A stretch of 12,804 nt of DNA from JBDKTK01 sp039680225 (GTDB lineage: Bacteria; Desulfobacterota; Syntrophia; Syntrophales; UBA4778): the NCBI GenBank assembly GCA_039680225.1, contig JBDKTK010000257.1, positions 1 to 12,804 of the forward strand, given 5' to 3'. Under the pieces are notes generated by a model. That model was given only the letters and a program-made list of their open reading frames with translations. It did not search any database and had not been told where the DNA came from. A program made the translations under genes and the position numbers. Shown piece by piece: positions 1 to 5,967 of the stretch; position 1 is the first letter of the stretch, and the number at the start of each line of letters is the position of its first letter.

Positions 1-480
1 GTCCTCGACTTCCAGCTCGCGGATCGCCTCGGGCCCGAGGTCTTCATATGCTATGACCCTGGCGCTATTTATCCTTTTTGACAGCAGCGCCCCCGCTCCC
101 CCGGTCGCCCCGAAATAGACCGCCCTGCATTTTTTCATGGCTTCAATTACGGCGGGAGACCTTTTGCCTTTCCCGATCATCCCTTTCAGGCCAAGCTCAA
201 TCAGACGGGGGGCGTAAGAGTCCATGCGGTAGCTGGTAGTCGGCCCTGCCGAGCCGATTGGTTTCCCGGGCTTCGCCGGCGTGGGCCCGCAATAATAGAT
301 CACCTGGCCGTCCAGCTGCAGGGGCAGGTCCCGGCCCTCGTCGAGGCGCTCGACAAGACGCCGGTGGGCGGTGTCCCTTGCCGTGTATATCTTCCCCGAC
401 AGGAGGACTCTGTCGCCGACTTTGAGTTTATCGAGGTCTTCCGCGCTGAGCGGCGTCCGCAGCCTTATCGCATCGCTCAC
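1..480 (-). CDS. Class I fumarate hydratase, beta subunit (C-terminal domain), partial
   Basis: This subunit pairs with the alpha subunit encoded just upstream to form the cytoplasmic [4Fe-4S] fumarase, which interconverts fumarate and L-malate in the TCA cycle. I translated 160 codons from a GTG at 480-478; the frame is open to the window edge. Family hallmarks read in order: GPTPAKPGKPIGSAGPTTSY followed by RMDSYAPRLIE, then MIGKGKRSPAVIEAMKK, then YFGATGGAGALLSKRI and AYEDLGPEAIRELEVED. The GTG overlaps the alpha stop as GTGA, the usual arrangement for translational coupling. An ATG seven bases further in runs into a stop after two codons, so it cannot be the start. The family is normally about 185-190 residues, so some 25-30 C-terminal residues lie outside the window. 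L-tartrate dehydratase beta is the main alternative, since the two enzymes are homologous. Confidence 0.93.
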   Translation of the reverse strand, partial: MSDAIRLRTPLSAEDLDKLKVGDRVLLSGKIYTARDTAHRRLVERLDEGRDLPLQLDGQVIYYCGPTPAKPGKPIGSAGPTTSYRMDSYAPRLIELGLKGMIGKGKRSPAVIEAMKKCRAVYFGATGGAGALLSKRINSARVIAYEDLGPEAIRELEVED

Positions 481-1316
481 AGGACCACCTCTTTATGGCG
501 GGAGGCATGGCATTGGATATTGACGGTCACGGGAAGGCTGGCGATGTGGCAGGGCTCGACTTCCATGAAGACCTCGAGCGCAGTCGTCTTCCCGCCGTAT
601 GCCATGGGGCCGATGCCCAGTTGATTGACCGTCTTCAGCAGGTCTTCCTCGATCGCGGCAATCTCCGGGTCGGCGCTGCGCTCGCCCATTTTCCTCAGCA
701 GGACCCGTTTGGCAATCAACGCCGAACGCTCGAGCGTGCCGCCCACTCCCACACCGATTATAACCGGGGGGCAGGGGTTCGCCCCGGCATTTTTTACTGT
801 TTCCATGACGAGGTCTTTCACTCCCTTCAAGCCTGCCGCCGGGGTCAGCATCGCAACCCGGCTCATGTTTTCCGCCCCGCCCCCTTTCGGCATAGCCGTG
901 ATCTTCAGCTTTTCTCCCGGTATTATGTCAAAATGGAGTACGGCCGGCGTGTTGTCGCCGGTATTGGCCCGCGTAAACGGGGCGCAGACGGATTTCCTCA
1001 GGTACCCTTCCGCGTAGCCCTGGCGAACGCCTTCATTGACTGCCGCCCTGAGGTCGCCCCCCGCTATGTGCACGTCCTGGCCGATATCAATAAAAAGGAT
1101 GGCGAGACCGGTGTCCTGGCAAAGGGGCGCCGCTTCCTCGCGCGCTATCCTGGCGTTCTCACCGAGTTCCTTTAATATGCTGCCGGCCGTTGCGGATGAT
1201 TCCAGCGTTGCGCAGGCCTCGAATTTCCGGACGATGTCGTCTCCCAGCTCCTGGTTCGCCGCGATGAAGAGGTCCCGGACCGCGCGGGTCACCGCGCCGG
1301 CTTGTATCTCCCTCAT
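477..1316 (-). CDS. Class I fumarate hydratase, alpha subunit (N-terminal, Fe-S domain)
   Basis: This is the iron-sulfur subunit of two-subunit class I fumarase; with the beta subunit it hydrates fumarate to L-malate. The 279-residue protein is the usual length for the alpha family. Motifs seen: APLCQDTGLAILFIDIG near residue 63, APFTRANTGDNTPA near 112, the KGGGAENMS loop near 144, GANPCPPVIIGVGVGGT near 178 and NIQCHASRH near 266. By spacing relative to known class I enzymes, Cys66, Cys182 and Cys269 are the likely ligands of the [4Fe-4S] cluster. The ATG is preceded by a modest GGGG stretch. The gene ends in a GTGA overlap with the beta gene. Class I fumarases are oxygen-sensitive, which fits an anaerobic or microaerophilic host. 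L-tartrate dehydratase alpha (TtdA) is the only serious alternative, and nothing in the context favours it. Confidence 0.95.
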   Translation of the reverse strand: MREIQAGAVTRAVRDLFIAANQELGDDIVRKFEACATLESSATAGSILKELGENARIAREEAAPLCQDTGLAILFIDIGQDVHIAGGDLRAAVNEGVRQGYAEGYLRKSVCAPFTRANTGDNTPAVLHFDIIPGEKLKITAMPKGGGAENMSRVAMLTPAAGLKGVKDLVMETVKNAGANPCPPVIIGVGVGGTLERSALIAKRVLLRKMGERSADPEIAAIEEDLLKTVNQLGIGPMAYGGKTTALEVFMEVEPCHIASLPVTVNIQCHASRHKEVVL

Positions 1317-1347
1317 TTTTACCCCATTACTGCCCGTGTTTGAAACA

Positions 1348-1371
1348 CCGGTTTAAATAATACAAAACCGG
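1348..1371. repeat. Perfect 7-bp inverted repeat upstream of the fumarase operon (possible operator)
   Basis: CCGGTTT (1348-1354) and AAACCGG (1365-1371) form a perfect inverted repeat around a 10-base AT-rich spacer. The spacer contains ATAATA, which reads TATTAT on the minus strand and could be a -10 box for the fumarase operon starting at 1316. I found no convincing -35 at 16-18 bases. A dyad over a -10 element would suit a repressor site. This is inference; it could equally be an RNA hairpin in the leader. Confidence 0.4.
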
Positions 1372-1406
1372 CAGGAAATCCAGTATTTAAGCAAACTCAG
1401 CATCGT

Positions 1407-1419
1407 ATGATTCTCCCCC
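1407..1419. repeat. 13-bp direct repeat flanking fpg, copy 1
   Basis: ATGATTCTCCCCC occurs here, 44 bases beyond the fpg stop, and again at 2250-2262, where it holds the fpg ribosome-binding site and part of the start codon. The match is exact over 13 bases and in the same orientation. This copy also runs into the C/G-rich hairpin at 1413-1451. It could be chance in C-rich DNA or a trace of a past duplication. Confidence 0.5.
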
Positions 1420-1451
1420 TTTTCCCAAAGGGGATTAAGGGGGGATTTTGG
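1413..1451. repeat. C/G-rich hairpin element between fpg and the fumarase operon
   Basis: The stretch contains a perfect stem, CCCCTTT (1416-1422) and AAAGGGG (1427-1433), with a TCCC loop, followed by a second G-run arm GGATTAAGGGGGGATTTT. Its place 12-50 bases downstream of the fpg stop would suit a transcription end signal for fpg, but no T-run follows the stem on the minus strand, so a classic intrinsic terminator is unlikely. The pattern (C-run, T-run, A-run, G-run, ATTAAG, G-run, ATTTT) resembles dispersed intergenic repeats that I recall from Desulfobacterota and Nitrospirota genomes. That comparison is from memory, not a search. Confidence 0.45.
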
Positions 1452-1462
1452 AGGCGGGAAAA

Positions 1463-2251
1463 TCACTTCTGGCAGGCAGGGCAGAAAAATGAGGTGCGCC
1501 CGGCCACCCGGGTGGAAGCAACTTTCCCGCCGCACGGGCAGTTGCCGTTCCTGTGGCGGTGCCGGAGGAGGGACCGCGGCGGGAAGCGCCGGGCGTCGGC
1601 GTCGTATTTGACAGCTGTCTTGAGCACATCCAGTATTTTTCCGTACAGCTTTGTGAGCTGCTCTTCATCAAGCAGGCCGGCGCCGGTGTCCGGCAGGATA
1701 CCGGCCTGGTAAAGAATTTCATCTGAATAGACGTTCCCGATTCCGGCCACGATCTGCTGGTCCATCAATGCCGCCTTGATGGAGGTTTTCCTGCCGGCAA
1801 TGGCCTTTAAAAAATAGTCCCTGCTGAAATCCGGGCCGAGGGCGTCCGGCCCGAGTTGCCTCTGTCCAACGAAATCCTCCGGGCCCTTTATTGCCCTGAC
1901 CCCTCCCAGCATCCTCCTGGAGGTATATGCAAGGTAATTGCCGTCAAACCGGAATATTATCCTGGTGTACTCCGGCGGGGGATCTTCCTGCTTTAGAAAT
2001 TCGAGGCCTCCGTCCATCCCGAAATGGAGGCCGATATAAGATAAGCTGCCGTTGCCAATTTCAACAAAAAGGTGCTTGCCATGGCGCCTGCTCTTCACAA
2101 AAGTCCTGCCCTCGAGCCTGGACTTGATCTTTTCCGCCGTCGTGTCCCGCAGTATCCTTTTCTCCAGGACTTGCACTTTGGAAATCTTCAGTCCCAGGCA
2201 ATGTTTATCAAAGTATTTTTTCAGGATTTCCACGTCCGGGAGTTCCGGCAT
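1463..2251 (-). CDS. mutM: Formamidopyrimidine-DNA glycosylase (Fpg/MutM family)
   Basis: This base-excision repair enzyme removes oxidised purines such as 8-oxoguanine and cleaves the resulting abasic site. The 262-residue protein begins MPELPDVE, placing the catalytic Pro2 and Glu3 at the mature N-terminus. Other landmarks: the beta-hairpin lysine in SRRHGKHL (Lys59), the intercalating methionine in HFGMDG (Met79), the helix-two-turn-helix ending in VAGIGNVYSDEILYQAG (Asn173), and a C-terminal zinc finger with Arg252 in GRTSFF and the final pair Cys257/Cys260. The first half of the finger reads NCPCGG, so Cys238 and Cys240 are separated by one residue where the family normally has two. A strong GGGGGGAG ribosome site precedes the ATG at 2251. 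The gene lies behind the fumarase operon on the same strand and diverges from a DUF763 gene. An endonuclease VIII (Nei)-like substrate range is possible. Confidence 0.92.
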   Translation of the reverse strand: MPELPDVEILKKYFDKHCLGLKISKVQVLEKRILRDTTAEKIKSRLEGRTFVKSRRHGKHLFVEIGNGSLSYIGLHFGMDGGLEFLKQEDPPPEYTRIIFRFDGNYLAYTSRRMLGGVRAIKGPEDFVGQRQLGPDALGPDFSRDYFLKAIAGRKTSIKAALMDQQIVAGIGNVYSDEILYQAGILPDTGAGLLDEEQLTKLYGKILDVLKTAVKYDADARRFPPRSLLRHRHRNGNCPCGGKVASTRVAGRTSFFCPACQK

Positions 2252-2262
2252 GATTCTCCCCC
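2250..2262. repeat. 13-bp direct repeat flanking fpg, copy 2 (contains the fpg ribosome-binding site)
   Basis: This is the second exact copy of ATGATTCTCCCCC. On the minus strand it reads GGGGGAGAATCAT, directly continuous with the fpg start, so it supplies the Shine-Dalgarno sequence. The purine run extends one G further here than in copy 1. Confidence 0.5.
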
Positions 2263-2270
2263 CAATTCAA

Positions 2271-2298
2271 TTACCGCGTACGTTGTTTGTATGATAAT
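2271..2298 (+). promoter_or_regulatory. Candidate promoter for the DUF763 gene in the divergent region
   Basis: The 112-bp gap between divergent fpg and the DUF763 gene must hold both promoters. On the plus strand GATAAT (2293-2298) matches five of six bases of the -10 consensus, with TTACCG (2271-2276, three of six matches to -35) 16 bases upstream. The same AT-rich patch reads TATTAT on the minus strand and may serve fpg. The call rests on consensus matching by eye only. Confidence 0.25.
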
Positions 2299-2363
2299 AA
2301 TATGCCCGGAAAAAAATTCAAAGCTGCAGGGGCATTGCAATACGCCCTGAATCAAGATTGGAA

Positions 2364-3437
2364 ATGAAAACCGGCACCGCCCATCTCCCCCTCCACACCG
2401 GGAAAGCCCCCGCCTGGCTCTTCCAGAGGATGAAGAGGCTTGCCCGCGAAATGGTGCTCGTCATAGTCGACGAGTTCGGGACGGAGGAGCTGCTCCGGAA
2501 GCTCTCGGACCCCTTCTGGTTCCAGGCCTTCGGCTGCGTTCTGGGTTTCGACTGGCATTCGAGCGGGCTGACGACAACAGTCTGCGGGGCCCTCAAAGAG
2601 GGAGTAAAAGGGATCGGGCACGAAACCGGCTTTTTCGTTGCGGGCGGGAAAGGCAGGGTATCGAGGAAGACCCCTGACGAGATCCTGGCGCAAGGCGACC
2701 TCATCAAGGCAGATCCCGAGGGCCTCGTCTATGCAAGCAGGATGTCCGCGAAAGTGGACAGCGCCGCCGTCCAGGACGGCTACCAGCTTTACCACCATGC
2801 GTTCTTTTTCAACCGGGAAGGAAGCTGGGCAGTGGTGCAGCAGGGGATGAACCCCGATAATGCCTTCGCCCGGCGCTATCACTGGCTTGGCCGCGAGAAC
2901 CTGGATTTCACCAGCGACCCGCACAAAGCCGTCTGCTGCAACCTGCGCGGCAGCGTCCTGAACCTGGTAGCCGCGGAAGGAGCGGGTAATCGCGATGCCT
3001 CGACGCGCCTGGCTTCGGAAAAGACAGAAACGGTGCTCAAGGAAGCCGTGAAAATCTCCTCGCTGGAGCTCCCGGCCAGGCACCAGGTGATGGCCCGTGA
3101 GATCAACCCTGATTACCTCTCAAGGATACTCTTAAAGACATATGAGAGCCAACCTGATGATTTCGAATCTCTTTTGGGCATCAGGGGGGTGGGCCCGAAG
3201 ACGCTGCGCGCCCTCGCCCTGATGGCGGAAGTGATATACGGGACCGAGGCATCCTTCCGCGACCCCGCCCGTTTCAGTTACGCCCACGGCGGGAAGGACG
3301 GGACCCCTTATCCCGTGGACAGGGCCGTTTACGACGGCTCGATCCATTTCCTGCGGGAGGCGATCAATGCCTCCAGGATCGAAAATTCGGAAAAAATCAA
3401 GGCCTTCAAAAGGCTCGCATCCTTTTCCGGCAAATAA
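2364..3437 (+). CDS. DUF763 family protein, function unknown, with helix-hairpin-helix motif
   Basis: I recognise this as the DUF763 family, which occurs in archaea and scattered bacteria and has no established function that I know of. The family signature reads TGTAHLPLHTGKAPAWLF at the N-terminus, then DPFWFQAFGCVLGFDWHSSG, LTTTVCGALKEG and FFVAGGKGRVSRKTP. The middle has the conserved-looking SRMSAKVDSAAVQDGYQLYH and NREGSWAVVQQGMN. Near residues 270-285, LLGIRGVGPKTLRALAL matches a helix-hairpin-helix, a non-specific DNA-binding element. I chose ATG 2364, giving 357 residues, because it makes the family-like start MKTGTA; a TTG at 2358 is the alternative and neither has a good ribosome site. 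There is no signal peptide or membrane segment. Divergence from fpg plus the HhH motif suggests a nucleic-acid role, possibly repair, but that is inference. Confidence 0.88.
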   Translation: MKTGTAHLPLHTGKAPAWLFQRMKRLAREMVLVIVDEFGTEELLRKLSDPFWFQAFGCVLGFDWHSSGLTTTVCGALKEGVKGIGHETGFFVAGGKGRVSRKTPDEILAQGDLIKADPEGLVYASRMSAKVDSAAVQDGYQLYHHAFFFNREGSWAVVQQGMNPDNAFARRYHWLGRENLDFTSDPHKAVCCNLRGSVLNLVAAEGAGNRDASTRLASEKTETVLKEAVKISSLELPARHQVMAREINPDYLSRILLKTYESQPDDFESLLGIRGVGPKTLRALALMAEVIYGTEASFRDPARFSYAHGGKDGTPYPVDRAVYDGSIHFLREAINASRIENSEKIKAFKRLASFSGK

Positions 3438-3669
3438 AAACCTCTCCTCCAAATCCTCAAAATAACCTCATAAAAAGGATTACACGAAAGTACCTTATTT
3501 TGTGTATTCTCGTTAATCCAAAGGCTCGGAATCGCTAGCATTTCATCAGGGGAAGTCTTACATTCACTAGGGTATTGGAGCTAATTCGCTTGAAATAGCC
3601 CATTTCATGTGTTAACTATGCGGCTTGTTGAAGTAAGTACCTTTTGTTTTCAATCAGTTATGGTTCTTT
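3438..3669. other. AT-richer intergenic region before the T2SS operon
   Basis: These 232 bases carry no gene I can support. Base composition drops compared with the flanking genes (24 of 60 bases are G or C in 3481-3540 by hand count). The region must contain the promoter of the gspF operon, but I find no strong sigma-70 or sigma-54 match; TTGAAA (3590-3595) with weak -10-like bases around 3612-3619 is the best. A 9-bp direct repeat AAGTACCTT occurs at 3488-3496 and 3635-3643. AATCCT/AGGATT (3452-3457, 3476-3481) is a weak inverted repeat after the DUF763 stop. No T-run terminator is seen. Confidence 0.6.
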
Positions 3670-4899
3670 ATGCCTGTTTATGAATATACAGCCCTGGATT
3701 CATCGGGGAAACAATTTAAGGGAATAATCGATGCGGCAAGCGCGATCGCAGCCCGACAGAAATTAAGGGAAACCAACTTCTTCCCGGTGGACCTGAAAGA
3801 ATCCGCCTCCGGGAAAAAGGCGGAAAACCTGGCGGGAAAATCCGTCGTGAGCGTCTTAAGGCGGATCGGGCCCAATGAAACCTCGATAATGACGCGCCAG
3901 CTCTCCACTCTCCTCAATGCCGGTCTCCCCCTCATCCCCTCTCTCAGCGTGCTTGTAAACCAGACCCAGAATCCCGAGCTGAAGAAAACCCTGGCGCAGA
4001 TCAGGTCGGAAGTGAATGAAGGGAAGAGCCTGTCCCAGAGCCTGGGGGCCTTCCCGAAGGTTTTTCCGTCATACTTTGTCAACATGGTCAGGGCCGGAGA
4101 GGCATCGGGCAAAATGGATATAGTGCTGGAAAGGCTGGCTGATTTCAGCGAGAAGCAGCAGGCTTTGAAAATGCGCATTGTCTCGGCCCTCACGTACCCG
4201 GTTTTCATGTTCGCCATCGGCACCATCGTGGTCTTCTTCCTTCTGGCTTTTGTGGTCCCGAATATAACCAAGGTGTTCGATGAGATGCACCAGGACCTGC
4301 CCTTCGCGACAGTCGTGCTCATTTTTATGAGCAAGTTCCTCCAGTCTTTCTGGTGGCTGATCGCGGCGGCCCTGGCGGGCGCAGGCTTCGCGCTGCATTA
4401 TTTTTTTACGAAGACGGACAGGGGCCGGTATGTCCGGGACACGCTCAAGCTGAAATTGCCGCTTTTCGGGCGCGTCAACCAGAAGCTTGCGGTGGCCCGG
4501 TTCAGCCGGACATTGGGCACGCTGCTCCAGAGCGGCGTCCCGCTGCTCACGGCCCTGGAGATAGTGAAAAATATTGTGAACAACAAAGTCATAGCCGACG
4601 CGATCCAGACGGCCGGCGAGGAGGTCCGGGAGGGCCAGAGCCTTTCGGCGCCCCTGGCGCGCAGCGGACTCTTCCCCCCGATTGCCACGGAGATGATCGC
4701 CATCGGGGAACAGAGCGGCAATCTCGAGCCGATGCTTTACCGCATAGCCGACTCCTATGAAAAAGACGTGGAATCGAGCGTGGCCATGATGACGTCGGTC
4801 CTTGAACCGGTCATGATTTTAACATTGGGGGTTGTCGTCGGGTTCATTGTTATCTCCGTTTTGCTCCCAATATTCGAAATGAACCAGTTGGTCAAATAA
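3670..4899 (+). CDS. gspF: Type II secretion system inner-membrane platform protein GspF
   Basis: GspF is the polytopic core of the T2SS inner-membrane platform, thought to couple the GspE ATPase to pseudopilus assembly. The 409-residue protein is typical in length. It starts MPVYEYTALDSSGKQFKG, the standard N-terminus, and contains the two tandem T2SSF domains. The repeats are visible as TRQLSTLLNAGLPLIPSLSV near residue 75 and SRTLGTLLQSGVPLLTALEI near 279, each followed by a GEASGKM or GEQSGNL turn. Predicted membrane segments lie near residues 176-199, 222-245 and 380-402. It is the first gene of the operon, preceded by 232 bases of intergenic DNA and with no evident Shine-Dalgarno. The usual upstream partner gspE is absent. 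Type IV pilus PilC is the homologous alternative, but the downstream gsp genes settle the call. Confidence 0.96.
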   Translation: MPVYEYTALDSSGKQFKGIIDAASAIAARQKLRETNFFPVDLKESASGKKAENLAGKSVVSVLRRIGPNETSIMTRQLSTLLNAGLPLIPSLSVLVNQTQNPELKKTLAQIRSEVNEGKSLSQSLGAFPKVFPSYFVNMVRAGEASGKMDIVLERLADFSEKQQALKMRIVSALTYPVFMFAIGTIVVFFLLAFVVPNITKVFDEMHQDLPFATVVLIFMSKFLQSFWWLIAAALAGAGFALHYFFTKTDRGRYVRDTLKLKLPLFGRVNQKLAVARFSRTLGTLLQSGVPLLTALEIVKNIVNNKVIADAIQTAGEEVREGQSLSAPLARSGLFPPIATEMIAIGEQSGNLEPMLYRIADSYEKDVESSVAMMTSVLEPVMILTLGVVVGFIVISVLLPIFEMNQLVK

Positions 4900-4900
4900 T

Positions 4901-4910
4901 GGAAGGAGTT
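4901..4910 (+). promoter_or_regulatory. Ribosome-binding site deciding the gspG start
   Basis: GGAAGGAGTT lies six bases before the ATG at 4917, ideal Shine-Dalgarno placement. An in-frame ATG at 4899 overlaps the gspF stop as TAATG but sits upstream of this site, so 4917 is the better start. Confidence 0.8.
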
Positions 4911-4916
4911 GCCGAA

Positions 4917-5375
4917 ATGAAAATATCCGGAGGGACAGCCTGCCGCCTTGGACAGCGGGGCCTCACTCTCATTGAGCTGATGGTGGTAATCGTGATCCTG
5001 ACGATCCTGGCGAGCTTCATCGCCCCGCGCCTCATGGGGAGGCCGGACGAAGCGCGGCGGTCCCAGGCCCGCATCCAGATCGAAGGCCTGGATACGGCCC
5101 TGAAACTGTACAAGCTCGACAACGGGAATTACCCCACGACAGAACAGGGGTTGAAGGCCCTTGTGGAAGCCCCCTCCACCGGAAAGCTTGCCGGGAACTG
5201 GCGCGAGGGCGGGTACCTGGAAAAAAGCAAGGTGCCCAAGGACCCGTGGGGAAATGAGTTTGTGTATGTATCCCCGGGGAGCCACGGGGAATATGACCTC
5301 AGCTCCAAGGGGGCTGACGGGGAGGCCGGCGGTGACGGGAAGAACAAGGACATCAACAGCTGGGAAATGGACTGA
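4917..5375 (+). CDS. gspG: Type II secretion system major pseudopilin GspG
   Basis: GspG polymerises into the periplasmic pseudopilus that pushes substrates through the secretin. From ATG 4917 the precursor has 152 residues. The short basic leader ends QRG, the prepilin peptidase site, followed by LTLIELMVVIVILTILASFI, with Leu rather than the common Phe at +1 and the conserved Glu at +5. Downstream are the GspG signatures NYPTTEQGLKAL, KDPWGNEFVYVSPG, SHGEYDLSSKGADGEAGG and a C-terminal DINSWEMD. The acidic loop near the C-terminus is where the family binds a stabilising calcium ion. It follows gspF by 17 bases. Its last 44 bases also encode the start and leader of gspH in another frame. Confidence 0.96.
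   Translation: MKISGGTACRLGQRGLTLIELMVVIVILTILASFIAPRLMGRPDEARRSQARIQIEGLDTALKLYKLDNGNYPTTEQGLKALVEAPSTGKLAGNWREGGYLEKSKVPKDPWGNEFVYVSPGSHGEYDLSSKGADGEAGGDGKNKDINSWEMD
5319..5325 (+). promoter_or_regulatory. Ribosome-binding site deciding the gspH GTG start, inside gspG
   Basis: GGGGAGG is followed after six bases by GTG 5332 in the gspH frame. No ATG, GTG or TTG occurs in this frame between that GTG and the FTLIE motif. The upstream ATG at 5293 has a poorly spaced purine run and would give a 30-residue leader. Confidence 0.65.
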
Positions 5376-5928
5376 GCGGGGCTTCACCCTTATCGAGCTG
5401 TGCGTCGTCATTGCCCTGATCGGGACGATGCTGTTCATAGCGGCCCCGCGGATCCACGACGCCGTCTACAAGGACAGCCTGCGCCAGACGGTCAGGCACA
5501 TTGTCTCGAAGAGCAGGGAGCTGCGCAGCGACGCCGTCCGGGACAACGTCGATTACGTATTGCACTTTGACATGGACAAGGGCCGCTTCTGGTACGAGGC
5601 GTCCGATATGACTGCGGAAAAAAGAAAAGAGATGGAGGGCAATTTTTACCAACTCCCCCAGAGCGTCAAAATCCAGGAAGTATCAATCATGGGGGGCGGC
5701 AAAAAAACAGAGGGCGACGCGACAGTGAAATTTTTCCGGAGAGGGTATACCCAGCCCGCGGTGCTGTACCTTTCGCAAAATGAGCGCGTGTATACGATTG
5801 TTTACAACCCCTTTTCCGGGACGGCAAGCACATACGACAAGATGATCAAGATCGACGAAAAAACGAACGAATTCAAAATTTCCCATAATGTAACTCATCC
5901 GGGTGATTCTGCGGCTCCACTTGCCTGA
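5332..5928 (+). CDS. gspH: Type II secretion system minor pseudopilin GspH
   Basis: GspH is a minor pseudopilin that joins the tip or shaft of the pseudopilus. From GTG 5332 the precursor has 198 residues. The leader, MTGRTRTSTAGKWTERG, has 17 residues and a net positive charge, as prepilin peptidase substrates do. It is followed by FTLIELCVVIALIGTMLFIA with Glu at +5, then APRIHDAVYKDSLRQTVRHI, a typical GspH/FimT helix. The globular domain is beta-rich with RDNVDYVLHFDMDKGRFWY and FFRRGYTQPAVLYL. The frame stays open far upstream of 5332, but that part overlaps gspG and is not needed. The first 44 bases lie inside gspG, and gspI follows after 39 bases. Subtype assignment among minor pseudopilins relies mainly on gene order and the FimT-like region. 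Confidence 0.9.
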   Translation: MTGRTRTSTAGKWTERGFTLIELCVVIALIGTMLFIAAPRIHDAVYKDSLRQTVRHIVSKSRELRSDAVRDNVDYVLHFDMDKGRFWYEASDMTAEKRKEMEGNFYQLPQSVKIQEVSIMGGGKKTEGDATVKFFRRGYTQPAVLYLSQNERVYTIVYNPFSGTASTYDKMIKIDEKTNEFKISHNVTHPGDSAAPLA

Positions 5929-5967
5929 ACGGCCGGGACTTAATTATTCCAGAACAAAAGAGATTGA

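Noticed and set aside
495..1175. 226-codon plus-strand frame opposite fumarase alpha
   Set aside because: The minus-strand fumarase has all catalytic motifs; the opposite frame shows none.
2302..2367. 21-codon ORF MPGKKFKAAGALQYALNQDW-K whose stop overlaps the DUF763 start as ATGA
   Set aside because: It has no ribosome site, and its ATG lies only a few bases beyond the candidate -10, so it may not be in the transcript.
2352..3083. 243-codon antisense frame opposite the DUF763 gene
   Set aside because: It has no recognisable motifs; long antisense frames are expected opposite GC-rich genes with strong codon bias.
3452..3481. AATCCT/AGGATT inverted repeat after the DUF763 stop as a terminator
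   Set aside because: A six-base stem with an 18-base loop and no following T-run is too weak.
3526..3538. TCGGAATCGCTAG matches a conserved stretch of 16S rRNA
   Set aside because: Only 13 bases match and the flanks diverge at once, so this is not an rRNA fragment.
5161..5331. N-terminal extension of the gspH frame within gspG
   Set aside because: It would put a long non-prepilin sequence before the cleavage motif; the GTG at 5332 has a good ribosome site.
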